From NCBI GenBank assembly GCA_947302975.1, contig CAMYXA010000006.1, positions 1 through 44,244 of the forward strand: a stretch of DNA of 44,244 nucleotides. The letters are read 5' to 3'. The notes below the pieces were generated by a model that did no database searches, was not told the origin of the DNA, and worked only from the letters and a program-made list of their open reading frames with translations. The position numbers were made by a program, and so were the translations under genes. This DNA is from an uncultured Candidatus Saccharibacteria bacterium. GTDB taxonomy: Bacteria > Patescibacteriota > Saccharimonadia > Saccharimonadales > Saccharimonadaceae. Shown piece after piece: positions 18,671 to 25,862 of this stretch (within the stretch, counting starts at the first letter, position 1; every line of letters begins with the position of its first letter).

Positions 18671-20447
18671 TCCATTTAACGTAGAGAAACCACAAGGAAA
18701 AGATTCATTCTTCAAGAACATTAAGCGCTTCGTGAGCGAACTTAAGTCGTTTAACTTTGTGATTCTGTTTGCGCTCGTAATGGCGGCAAGTTCATCGATT
18801 CTTTCGATTATTGCGCCGGATCATTTATCTGAGCTCACTGACACAATTCTCGCTGGATTTTTCACCGGTGTTGATTTTAATAAGATTCGCGAGATTTTGA
18901 TCTTCCTTACCGTTGTTTATATTCTTAGCGCACTTCTCGATTTTCTAACGTCGTTCATTATGGCTGGCGTTTCGAATAGCTTCGTCAAGAAACTTCGCAC
19001 GCGCATTTCGAAAAAGATTAATCGTCTACCGCTTCGATATTTTGATGAACACCAGACTGGTGATATCCTCTCGAGAGTAGTGAACGATGTGGATATGATG
19101 GGTCAATCGACGCATCAGGCATTCTCCGTGTTGGTGTCTGCATTCACGCTGTTTATCGGCACACTTATTATGATGTTTATCACCAACTGGCAGATGGCTT
19201 TAACGGCGCTCGTTGCGTCACTGATTGGTTTTGGATTCGTTGGCTCAATTCTTTCGAAGTCGCAAAAATACTTCACAGCTCGTCAGAAAGAGCTCGGCCG
19301 CATGAATGCGCACATTGAAGAGATTTATTCTGGAATCAATGTCGTGAAGGCTTACAATGGCGAAATTGAGTCAAACAAGAAGTTTAATCGTTTGAATGAG
19401 CGCGTACGCAACGCGAACCTCAAGAGTCAGTTCCTCACCGGCATCATGATGCCGCTCATGGGCTTTATTGGTAACTTTGGGTATGTTGCAGTTTGTGTCG
19501 TCGGTGCAGTGTTAGCTCGCGAGGGTGTTATTTCCTTTGGCACGATTGTGGCTTTCATGGTTTATATTCGCATGTTCACCTCTCCACTCAATCAAATTGC
19601 ACAAGCGCTCAGTAGTCTCCAGGCTACCGCTGCTGCGACCGAACGCGTATTTGAATTCTTGGATGCCCCAGAAATGCCAGACGAGAAGGATTTGAGCGCT
19701 GAGGTTCACGCCGAAAAGATTGCCGGAAAAGTCGACTTCTCGCATGTCAAATTTGGCTACAAGAAAGATAAAGAGATTATTCATGATTTCAGTATTTCCG
19801 TGAAACCTGGCCAGAAAGTTGCTATCGTTGGCCCAACTGGCGCTGGAAAGACTACACTCGTGAATTTGCTCATGAAGTTTTACGATCTTGATGGCGGCGC
19901 AATCTTGATTGATGATGTGCCAATCTCGGAGATCAAGAGAAGTGATGTCCATTCATTATTTACGATGGTCCTTCAGGATACTTGGATGTTTGAGGGATCA
20001 CTCAAGGAAAATATCGTCTATAACCGCAAGAATGTATCAGATGAGAAGGTGATGGGAGTGCTCGATAAGGTTGGCTTGAAACATTTCGCCAATTCCCTCC
20101 CAAATGGAATTAATTCCGACATTTCCGAGAACGATTCTGTTTCGGCTGGCCAAAAGCAGCTTATTACGATTGCTCGCGGTTTGATTGAGGATGCGCCGCT
20201 TCTAATTCTTGATGAGGCGACCTCAAATGTTGATACTCGCACCGAAGAAAAAGTTCAGCGCGCGATGGATGAACTAATGAAAGGGCGCACCTCATTCGTA
20301 ATTGCGCACAGACTTTCGACGATTAAAAACGCTGACCTTATCTTGGTTCTAAAGAATGGTGATATTGTTGAAAGTGGCACACATAAGTCTTTGCTTAGGG
20401 CTAGTGGTGCGTATGCGGAACTCTATAACTCACAATTTAGTCAATAA
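18663..20447 (+). CDS. ABC exporter subunit B (TMD-NBD fusion, canonical Walker B)
   Basis: 594 aa with N-terminal transmembrane helices and a C-terminal nucleotide-binding domain. Walker A is GPTGAGKTT (about residue 389) and Walker B is LLILDEATSNVD with the catalytic Glu. The signature reads SAGQKQLITIARG in place of LSGGQ. The pairing of Asp in subunit A with a non-standard signature in subunit B is what forms the single degenerate site of heterodimeric exporters. GGAGG lies 8 nt before the ATG inside the upstream gene. A strong terminator follows. Confidence 0.93.
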   Translation: MPSPFNVEKPQGKDSFFKNIKRFVSELKSFNFVILFALVMAASSSILSIIAPDHLSELTDTILAGFFTGVDFNKIREILIFLTVVYILSALLDFLTSFIMAGVSNSFVKKLRTRISKKINRLPLRYFDEHQTGDILSRVVNDVDMMGQSTHQAFSVLVSAFTLFIGTLIMMFITNWQMALTALVASLIGFGFVGSILSKSQKYFTARQKELGRMNAHIEEIYSGINVVKAYNGEIESNKKFNRLNERVRNANLKSQFLTGIMMPLMGFIGNFGYVAVCVVGAVLAREGVISFGTIVAFMVYIRMFTSPLNQIAQALSSLQATAAATERVFEFLDAPEMPDEKDLSAEVHAEKIAGKVDFSHVKFGYKKDKEIIHDFSISVKPGQKVAIVGPTGAGKTTLVNLLMKFYDLDGGAILIDDVPISEIKRSDVHSLFTMVLQDTWMFEGSLKENIVYNRKNVSDEKVMGVLDKVGLKHFANSLPNGINSDISENDSVSAGQKQLITIARGLIEDAPLLILDEATSNVDTRTEEKVQRAMDELMKGRTSFVIAHRLSTIKNADLILVLKNGDIVESGTHKSLLRASGAYAELYNSQFSQ

Positions 20448-20480
20448 AAAAATAGCCCGGCAAAGCGCCGGGCATTTTTT
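20448..20480. terminator. Bidirectional terminator after the ABC exporter
   Basis: GCCCGGC/GCCGGGC stem between A-run and T-run; it also covers the stop of the convergent orphan gene ending at 20479. Confidence 0.9.
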
Positions 20481-21072
20481 AAGCATTCTGAAATTGCATC
20501 AGTGGCCTCTTGACTGCTTCATAAATGACAGAATAGCCATCATTGTGACCAGTACAGAGTATCGTATCTTCAAGACCTACCTCCATGTTGCGAACAAGGA
20601 AGTTACGAAGGGTACTCTTTATGGCGCCATGGTTGCAGGCAAACTGCGGATCGAAGGTATTGAAGCAACCCTGCGTTGGTCGAATGATGCCGACGTAGTC
20701 AGTTACGTCGGTTATCGTAGCTATGATGGAGCCGATAATATTCGGATGTTCTCCTGACGAATTTCGCAGCTCCATAATGGACTGTTTCTCAGGATTTAGG
20801 GATTCCTTTGGTATCTCGAAAGATATTGAAGCCTCTTTGGAGACTGCCCAATCCGGTTCCTCATCCTGGAGAATATTGATGCGGTAGAACTCTGGCAATT
20901 CGTTGCCAATAAGGCCGATAATGTGATCTTCGACTGCGTCATCTTTAATGTAGCCGATTATCAACCCTGACGGGTCATCAACTAGCATGAATCCAGTCAG
21001 ACTCCAACTCACCATTTTGCAACACGCATTAAAAATCCCAGAAAGCTTGATAATTTTACGTACTTCGCTCAT
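20479..21072 (-). CDS. Hypothetical protein, possible distant relative of the 26874 gene
   Basis: 197 aa with AAAGGAGG 7 nt before the ATG. Family not recognised. It is soluble, with no signal peptide. A segment near residues 28-75 (MLVDDPSGLIIGYIKDD, then DHIIGLIGNELPEFYRI) resembles by eye a segment of the gene at 26874 (IVVADDGGFRGYCDE, YIVGLL, FYKL). The C-terminal half contains SIIATITDVTDY and two cysteines. It has its own promoter (TATAAT at 21111-21116) and ends in a shared terminator, so it is a stand-alone unit. Confidence 0.72.
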   Translation of the reverse strand: MSEVRKIIKLSGIFNACCKMVSWSLTGFMLVDDPSGLIIGYIKDDAVEDHIIGLIGNELPEFYRINILQDEEPDWAVSKEASISFEIPKESLNPEKQSIMELRNSSGEHPNIIGSIIATITDVTDYVGIIRPTQGCFNTFDPQFACNHGAIKSTLRNFLVRNMEVGLEDTILCTGHNDGYSVIYEAVKRPLMQFQNA

Positions 21073-21110
21073 AAAGATCCCTCCTTTTTATTCTGTGAGC
21101 AACGCAGATG

Positions 21111-21116
21111 ATTATA
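21111..21116 (-). promoter_or_regulatory. -10 box of the orphan gene at 20479
   Basis: Minus-strand TATAAT preceded by TGG, about 38 nt before the ATG; the leader carries AAAGGAGG. Confidence 0.5.
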
Positions 21117-21144
21117 CCACATTTCCCTGTTTATTCCAACGAAA

Positions 21145-21170
21145 AATCCCCCAGACTATGCTGGGGGATT
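21145..21170 (-). terminator. Intrinsic terminator of the orphan gene at 21190
   Basis: AATCCCCCAG/CTGGGGGATT stem followed by T's on the minus strand. Confidence 0.85.
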
Positions 21171-21189
21171 CTCGTAAATTGGAGGTGTG

Positions 21190-21537
21190 TTAGGCTTTTA
21201 TGACCTTATATGAGGGTGATTTGCATTTTTCATATTCGACTATACCGGCGATAATGCCGAGATTGTCGTTGGCCATAACGAAGTTAGTTTTCAGACCGCC
21301 ATCGATCAAATGCGCGTATTCATTCCCTTCGGGATGAACACGATGAAAGCCGCAGGCGTTCAGATAAGATTCGATCGCACTGATTTCATCCTTGGTGAAA
21401 GGACTTTCCGGATCGTACCATACTTCTTCCGAATCTCCTACGACAATCTCTGCTGTTGCATCGATGATTCCCTTGAGGTTTTCTGATACTGTTTCGTACA
21501 TTGTTTCCGCGTCAGTAGTTTTCTGTTCTTTTCCCAT
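21190..21537 (-). CDS. Hypothetical protein, 115 aa
   Basis: 115 aa acidic soluble protein of unknown family, with AAGGAGG 5 nt before the ATG. The middle reads TKDEISAIESYLNACGFHRV, a helix typical of small regulatory or adaptor domains, but nothing more can be assigned. A TATAAT box is at 21583-21588. The roughly 45-nt leader shares a GTTAT-n4-CGCACTTTTTT stretch with the leader of the gene at 23431. It is a monocistronic unit with its own terminator. Confidence 0.7.
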   Translation of the reverse strand: MGKEQKTTDAETMYETVSENLKGIIDATAEIVVGDSEEVWYDPESPFTKDEISAIESYLNACGFHRVHPEGNEYAHLIDGGLKTNFVMANDNLGIIAGIVEYEKCKSPSYKVIKA

Positions 21538-21582
21538 TCCATTCCTCCTTAAAAAAAGTGCGACAATAACTGTCTATATATT

Positions 21583-21588
21583 ATTATA
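21583..21588 (-). promoter_or_regulatory. -10 box of the orphan gene at 21190
   Basis: Minus-strand TATAAT about 45 nt before the ATG; the leader contains GTTATTGTCGCACTTTTTT and AAGGAGG. Confidence 0.45.
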
Positions 21589-21635
21589 TAATCTCTTTTG
21601 GCTGATGTCAATATTGGGACATGTCGGGATACTGC

Positions 21636-21641
21636 TATAAT
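21636..21641 (+). promoter_or_regulatory. -10 box of a leaderless small membrane protein gene
   Basis: TGCTATAAT ends 6 nt before the ATG at 21648, which decides that start over an upstream in-frame ATG at 21621. Confidence 0.65.
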
Positions 21642-21647
21642 GAAGTT

Positions 21648-21905
21648 ATGGAAGAACTTAAGAATGAAATTTTAGCGATTAAAAAACGTAATAAACGTGT
21701 TGAACTCGACAAGAAATGGGAGACTTCGTGGACGCGCCGAATTTGCATTTGTGTTTTGACTTATATCGTCGTTGTCTGCTATTCACTTCTTATCGCAAAT
21801 AATACTAACATCTTTTTATCATCCCTCGTGCCGGTGATTGGTTTTACACTTTCGACTTTGTCGCTTAGTGGCGTGAGAAAAATTTGGGAAAAGAAACAGA
21901 AATAG
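21648..21905 (+). CDS. Small two-helix membrane protein (hypothetical)
   Basis: 85 aa from the ATG at 21648, set by TGCTATAAT 6 nt upstream. A charged N-terminal helix (EELKNEILAIKKRNKRVEL) precedes two transmembrane segments (about residues 27-48 and 53-72) and a short basic tail. No family is recognised; the layout resembles small DUF proteins common in CPR genomes. A terminator follows 15 nt after the stop. Confidence 0.7.
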   Translation: MEELKNEILAIKKRNKRVELDKKWETSWTRRICICVLTYIVVVCYSLLIANNTNIFLSSLVPVIGFTLSTLSLSGVRKIWEKKQK

Positions 21906-21919
21906 TATTTTCAATATAT

Positions 21920-21946
21920 AAAAAAGGCCCTTTATGGGTCTTTTTT
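21920..21946 (+). terminator. Intrinsic terminator of the small membrane protein gene
   Basis: AAAAAAGGCCC/GGGTCTTTTTT stem with a loop of about 5 nt. Confidence 0.8.
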
Positions 21947-21952
21947 AGAAAA

Positions 21953-21982
21953 TAAAAAAGTGAGAGCGTGCTCTCATTTTTT
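21953..21982 (-). terminator. Terminator downstream of tRNA-Tyr
   Basis: TGAGAGC/GCTCTCA palindromic stem followed by a T-run on the minus strand, beyond the repeated tRNA 3' end. Confidence 0.75.
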
Positions 21983-21984
21983 CT

Positions 21985-22005
21985 TGGTGCTGGAAGTAGG
22001 ACTCG
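21985..22005 (-). repeat. Direct repeat of the tRNA-Tyr 3' end
   Basis: A 21-bp exact copy of 22050-22070 (tRNA T-loop to CCA), 65 bp downstream of it in the tRNA direction. There is no 5' half, so it is not a second tRNA. In between, GGTGCT and AGGAC are complementary to parts of this copy and of the tRNA 3' end. Confidence 0.85.
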
Positions 22006-22049
22006 TTCGCGAAGCGCCGATGTCCTGATTTTTAAGCACCTTATCAAGG

Positions 22050-22134
22050 TGGTGCTGGAAGTAGGACTCGAACCTACGAAGGCCGAAGCCGAGAGATTTA
22101 CAGTCTCTTGTCATTGCCACTAGACGATTCCAGC
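22050..22134 (-). tRNA. tRNA-Tyr (anticodon GTA)
   Basis: On the minus strand the acceptor GCTGGAA pairs with TTCCAGC, the anticodon loop CTGTAAA carries GTA, a long variable arm CGGCTTCGGCC is present (class II, as in bacterial tRNA-Tyr), the T loop is GTTCGAGTC, and CCA is encoded. Promoter TGTTATAAT lies 8 nt upstream. Confidence 0.96.
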
Positions 22135-22142
22135 GTGAGTTT

Positions 22143-22151
22143 ATTATAACA
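22143..22151 (-). promoter_or_regulatory. Extended -10 promoter of tRNA-Tyr
   Basis: Minus-strand TGTTATAAT, 8 nt before the tRNA 5' end. Confidence 0.65.
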
Positions 22152-22206
22152 TAAAAAACTTAAAAATTGGAGATTTTATTAATATTCCCTATTTTTGAAT
22201 CCGTAT

Positions 22207-22212
22207 TATAAT
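22207..22212 (+). promoter_or_regulatory. -10 box of leaderless GH30 gene
   Basis: TATAAT ends 7 nt before the ATG at 22220; no Shine-Dalgarno. Confidence 0.6.
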
Positions 22213-22219
22213 AATACTA

Positions 22220-23419
22220 ATGATTAAAGTTTGTGCGGATAAAACGTTGGGGATTTGGCAGGGCTATGGTGGCGCATTCACGGAAGCTACAGCCTATAAT
22301 TTTGCAATGCTCTCAAACGAGAAACAAACTCGACTTCTCGATGCTTATTTTGGGAATGATGGTACTGGATATACTTGGGGTCGCGTTTCGATTGGTAGCA
22401 ATGATTTTTGTCTTGAGCCGTTTGAATATATTGATCCTGAAAATCCTGAAGAGTTTTCAATTGAGCATGATGAAAAATATGTAATTCCGATGATCTGGAA
22501 GGCCCAGGCCTATGCCGATTTGACGCTCGTAGCGAGCCCATGGTCTCCACCTAGTTTCATGAAAAATAATAGACGTCTTCAGGAAGGCGGCAAGCTTCTT
22601 AGGCGTTATTACCGCCTCTATGCTGAGTATTTGAACCGCTGGATCGACGAATATGCCCGGAACGAAATCAAGATCAATTATCTTACTCCCCAAAATGAAC
22701 CAATGGCGAAGCAACTTTGGGAGTCTTGTAGATTTTCATTCCGTGCGCAGAAGAAATTTGCATATAAATACCTTACGCGCGAGCTAGATGACACGAGGAT
22801 CCTCATGTGGGACCACAATAAGTCTAAGTTGTCTCAGGTCGCGAAGAAGCTATTAAAACATGCGCCAAAAGACGTGGCTGGTCTTGCATTCCATTGGTAT
22901 GATGGGACGTTTGAAGATGAGTTATATGAAGCTCGCAAGAAGTTCCCTAATTCTATCTTCATCAGTAGTGAAATGTGCTGTGGTTTTTCTGAATATGACA
23001 CTGAGGAATGGAAGAAAGACGCCGCACTCTATGCAAACGAGATCTTGAATGATATTAACTCTGGCGCTAATGCTTGGATTGATTGGAATATGCTCCTAGA
23101 TTATAATGGTGGCCCGACTTATTGCGACAACAACGTCAAAAGCCCAGTAATTTTGAATAAACGTGGAGATGACTTTATTCTTACGCCAATCTATAAGACA
23201 ATTCAGCAGATTACGCATGCAATTCCGGCTGGCAGTAAGATTATTCGACTCGAGAATGATTATAAAGATCTAGCTGCAGCGGCTAAGATTGATGGAAACG
23301 GCATCCAGGTTCTTGTTGCGAATGTTTCTTCCGAAGAAAAGGACTTCGTTATTGAATATAACGGTCGACACTTTGGTGGGACAATCAGAGGGTACGGATT
23401 TATAACTATCGACCTATAA
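22220..23419 (+). CDS. Glycoside hydrolase family 30 (glucosylceramidase-like beta-glycosidase)
   Basis: 399 aa. The GH30 barrel is clear: WQGYGGAFTEATAYN, GSNDFCLEPF and ASPWSPPSFMKNN, then TPQNEP with acid/base Glu160, FHWYDG, ISSEMC with nucleophile Glu251, and a C-terminal beta domain. Family members hydrolyse beta-glucosyl, beta-xylosyl or related linkages by a retaining mechanism. There is no signal peptide or membrane segment, and the leaderless ATG lies only 12 codons before the first barrel motif, so the enzyme appears cytoplasmic, whereas many GH30 enzymes are secreted. That implies imported small glycosides as substrates, which is inference. It is a stand-alone unit with no sugar transporter next to it. 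Confidence 0.9.
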   Translation: MIKVCADKTLGIWQGYGGAFTEATAYNFAMLSNEKQTRLLDAYFGNDGTGYTWGRVSIGSNDFCLEPFEYIDPENPEEFSIEHDEKYVIPMIWKAQAYADLTLVASPWSPPSFMKNNRRLQEGGKLLRRYYRLYAEYLNRWIDEYARNEIKINYLTPQNEPMAKQLWESCRFSFRAQKKFAYKYLTRELDDTRILMWDHNKSKLSQVAKKLLKHAPKDVAGLAFHWYDGTFEDELYEARKKFPNSIFISSEMCCGFSEYDTEEWKKDAALYANEILNDINSGANAWIDWNMLLDYNGGPTYCDNNVKSPVILNKRGDDFILTPIYKTIQQITHAIPAGSKIIRLENDYKDLAAAAKIDGNGIQVLVANVSSEEKDFVIEYNGRHFGGTIRGYGFITIDL

Positions 23420-23442
23420 AAAGCGCCCAATTACTGGGCGCT
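23417..23442 (-). terminator. Intrinsic terminator of the orphan gene at 23431
   Basis: AAGCGCCCA/TGGGCGCTT stem followed by TTTT on the minus strand. It overlaps the 3' end of that gene and abuts the GH30 stop. Confidence 0.8.
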
Positions 23443-23952
23443 TCGTCCTATTAGCCGAGCAAAGAAGCTGGGCTGGTTAGTGGTGCCGGTGCGATATTGT
23501 CTTGGAAAGGTAAATTTACACTCACCTCTACGGTATTTGATTATGTTTTCAATTGCGATGTCTTTCTGTTGATATTTTTCCGATTCAATACATGCATCTG
23601 CGTAATGCTCTACTTTGTAGGCGTCATCTTCAGCATTATAACTCTTAATGTATTTGTCGTGCTCCTTCTTGAGGTGTTTGCGAAGACGCTCCAGGTAATC
23701 GATTGACGCTTCGGCGTACTTGTCAAAATCAACAATCCAATCCTGTTTCATGAGCCATTCAACGCTTCTGGGGTCTTTAAAAACAAATCTGAATTTGAAG
23801 CAATCTCTAAGACTTCCCACCTTGAGGTGCCTTACTTCATCCTTGCCCACCACCTCCTGCATGACATATGTTGGAACATTGCAGTCTTCCTTAATCCAAT
23901 GGTAAACATCACATTTTTGCAGATAAACCTTGTCACCAATCTTTAGTTTCAA
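23431..23952 (-). CDS. Hypothetical protein (KxGDxVYL start)
   Basis: 173 aa from a TTG at 23952, 7 nt after AAGGAGG. An alternative ATG 54 nt upstream is in frame but would place the ribosome site inside the coding region. It starts with LKIGDKVYLQKCD, resembling a small beta-barrel opening (SH3/KOW-like by eye only), followed by helical Lys/Tyr/Glu-rich sequence. No family or partner recognised. A TATAAT box is at 24020-24025; its leader shares GTTAT-n4-CGCACTTTTTT with the gene at 21190. Confidence 0.65.
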   Translation of the reverse strand: MKLKIGDKVYLQKCDVYHWIKEDCNVPTYVMQEVVGKDEVRHLKVGSLRDCFKFRFVFKDPRSVEWLMKQDWIVDFDKYAEASIDYLERLRKHLKKEHDKYIKSYNAEDDAYKVEHYADACIESEKYQQKDIAIENIIKYRRGECKFTFPRQYRTGTTNQPSFFARLIGRSAQ

Positions 23953-24019
23953 ATCTAAACCCTCCTTTAGTATAGTGATAACCGGCAATAAAAAAGTGCG
24001 TAGCATAACTATTTTTATA

Positions 24020-24025
24020 ATTATA
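24020..24025 (-). promoter_or_regulatory. -10 box of the orphan gene at 23431
   Basis: Minus-strand TATAAT about 67 nt before the TTG at 23952. Confidence 0.4.
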
Positions 24026-24092
24026 TCATATTTTCGAGGCCTTCGCAAAGTAAAGCTGCGCTAGATATGTAGGGTTTCGGCGTTAATAATGT

Positions 24093-24098
24093 TATAAT
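24093..24098 (+). promoter_or_regulatory. -10 box of the S51 peptidase gene
   Basis: TGTTATAAT 18 nt before the ATG, with AAAGGAGA between. Confidence 0.6.
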
Positions 24099-24116
24099 TT
24101 AATCAAAGGAGAATAG

Positions 24117-24767
24117 ATGAGATTATACTTAGCGAGTCACAATTTAGGACCATATACAGACGAATTACTTAAGCTCGTCGGCGAAGGCAGGAAGGCTCTT
24201 TTTATCGAAAATGCACGAGATTATTACCCTGAAGAGAAACGTGCAAATGATTTAAAAGAAAAACTAGCGATGATCTCCGAGCTAGGGTTTGAAGTCGAAG
24301 AGCTTAATCTTCGAAACTATTTTGGAAAGCCAGCCGATCTTAGAGGATTTATTGACTCGTATAAGCCAGATCTCGTGTATGTGAGTGGTGGGAATGTCTT
24401 TTTGCTCGCAACGGCATTCCGTTTGAGTGGTTTTGATAAGATTTTAAGAAAAGATCTTGCGAGCGATAAGTATGTATATGGCGGCTTTAGCGCCGGGACA
24501 ATGGTTATCTGCAAGACACTGAAGTTCTATGGTCATGGCCACCTCGTGCCGGAATATGTTCCTGAGATTTATGGCGTTGAACCGGTTTTCGACGGCGTTG
24601 GCTTGGTTGACTACCAACTCATTCCTCATGCTGATACGGAAAAACACCGTGAGGCGACGACTGAATACATTCATCGTATCGAAAGTGCTGGGCTAAAGGC
24701 CGTACCACTAAACCAGGAAGCCGTCATTGTTATCGATAATAACGGCCAGCGAGTTCTTGGGCAGTAA
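24117..24767 (+). CDS. Peptidase family S51 protein (dipeptidase E-like)
   Basis: 216 aa, normal length. S51 peptidases such as PepE cleave Asp-X dipeptides; related members are cyanophycinases. VYVSGGNVFLLATAFR is the family glycine-rich block, the nucleophile is Ser125 in GGFSAGTMV, and His171 in LIPHADTEKH fits the catalytic His. There is no signal peptide, so it acts in the cytoplasm. AAAGGAG lies 7-8 nt before ATG. It would complement peptide import in an auxotroph. Confidence 0.88.
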   Translation: MRLYLASHNLGPYTDELLKLVGEGRKALFIENARDYYPEEKRANDLKEKLAMISELGFEVEELNLRNYFGKPADLRGFIDSYKPDLVYVSGGNVFLLATAFRLSGFDKILRKDLASDKYVYGGFSAGTMVICKTLKFYGHGHLVPEYVPEIYGVEPVFDGVGLVDYQLIPHADTEKHREATTEYIHRIESAGLKAVPLNQEAVIVIDNNGQRVLGQ

Positions 24768-24773
24768 TATCTT

Positions 24774-25844
24774 TTATAAAGGTTTTACAAAGGAGTCTAC
24801 CGCTTCTTTATCTAATTCGTAAAGCTCTTCTTTCTCGCGGTAATCTTTTATGTGTGCGAAGCCTAGGTCGTTTAATAGTGTCTTCTCAAAGTCTGATACG
24901 CCTACCGAAATTGCGCCGTAGATGCGGTAACCTTGTTTGCATTTATTTCGAAATTCGGTTCGAAGCTTCTTAGCAATAAATTCAATCATCTTCTTCGATT
25001 CATAGTTTTTCCTCAGCGCCACACTTTCGATGAGGACGTAGTTTTTATGACGCTTCTTAAGATGAGTAACCTCAGCGTTACCTAAACCATAGTAAAAAGT
25101 GTGCGCACGCTTGAGGCGGTCATATTCTTCTGGAGTGATGACGATGTAGCTGATGTATCCGATAATTTTCTTCTTGTCACGGAGGAACATGATGATGTTT
25201 GAATTACTGTCGAAGACGTTTTTGTGTTGGTCGAAGGTCCAGAGATACTCATCAGAAAAGACTTCACGATCGAGCGCAACGATGTTGTTGTAGATGCGGC
25301 GACTAAGGTAGCGGCAGCGAACGATGTGTAGCTTCTTGATATGAAGAATATAGCTGTAGCCGAGCATGAGTGCAAAAATGTTGGAAAGGATAAGGATTGA
25401 GTCTGTGGCGGCAGCTGAGTAGGCGAGGATGACAACATCGTAGATAACCCACAAAAAACTCGATACGATACTGCCGACCGTGGCGATGGTTTTATTACGT
25501 GTTAATACGAAACCATCTATGACGCTACCGATTACTGGAAGTAGGGCAATTAGTCCTTCGTCTTTACATGAGAACCAGGCGATAATGCAGTAGATTGGCA
25601 GCGAGATTAGGAAGATTAGCCCGTCTTTGTCGGTTTTGTAATATAAGATTACTTTCACTAGTTCAAAACCACAGATCAGGAGACCGGCGTCCGCGCCGAG
25701 CAACGCGTAGCTGGCGGTATCAAAAATTGCGGCGATAATTTGAACGAAGAGAAGTTTCTGAATGTCTTCTTTGTAGTAGCTATAGAGAAGAAACAGCCAA
25801 CCAAGAATCGCAAATACTTGCGCCAAAATAAAAGTAATATCCAT
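24774..25844 (-). CDS. YgjV-like membrane domain fused to a GNAT-like acyltransferase domain
   Basis: 356 aa. The first about 170 residues hold five to seven hydrophobic segments and resemble the YgjV-type inner-membrane family (ILGWLFLLYSYYKEDIQKLL at the start). Residues of about 185-345 look soluble with a GNAT-type pattern: a DREVFSDEYL substrate helix, KKIIGYISYIVI strand, YVLIESVALRKNYESKKMIEFIAKKL as the acetyl-CoA segment, and LNDLGFAHIKDY near the end. The fusion suggests a membrane-tethered acetyltransferase; acceptor unknown. A TATAAT box lies 9 nt before the ATG. It is convergent with the S51 gene, 6 nt apart. Confidence 0.75.
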   Translation of the reverse strand: MDITFILAQVFAILGWLFLLYSYYKEDIQKLLFVQIIAAIFDTASYALLGADAGLLICGFELVKVILYYKTDKDGLIFLISLPIYCIIAWFSCKDEGLIALLPVIGSVIDGFVLTRNKTIATVGSIVSSFLWVIYDVVILAYSAAATDSILILSNIFALMLGYSYILHIKKLHIVRCRYLSRRIYNNIVALDREVFSDEYLWTFDQHKNVFDSNSNIIMFLRDKKKIIGYISYIVITPEEYDRLKRAHTFYYGLGNAEVTHLKKRHKNYVLIESVALRKNYESKKMIEFIAKKLRTEFRNKCKQGYRIYGAISVGVSDFEKTLLNDLGFAHIKDYREKEELYELDKEAVDSFVKPL

Positions 25845-25853
25845 ATGCTAATT

Positions 25854-25859
25854 ATTATA
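25854..25859 (-). promoter_or_regulatory. -10 box of the YgjV-GNAT gene
   Basis: Minus-strand TATAAT 9 nt before the ATG at 25844. Confidence 0.55.
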
Positions 25860-25862
25860 CAC

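Noticed and set aside
21985-22049. A second tRNA-Tyr gene
   Set aside because: Only the T-loop-to-CCA portion is repeated; there is no D arm, anticodon arm or 5' acceptor strand.
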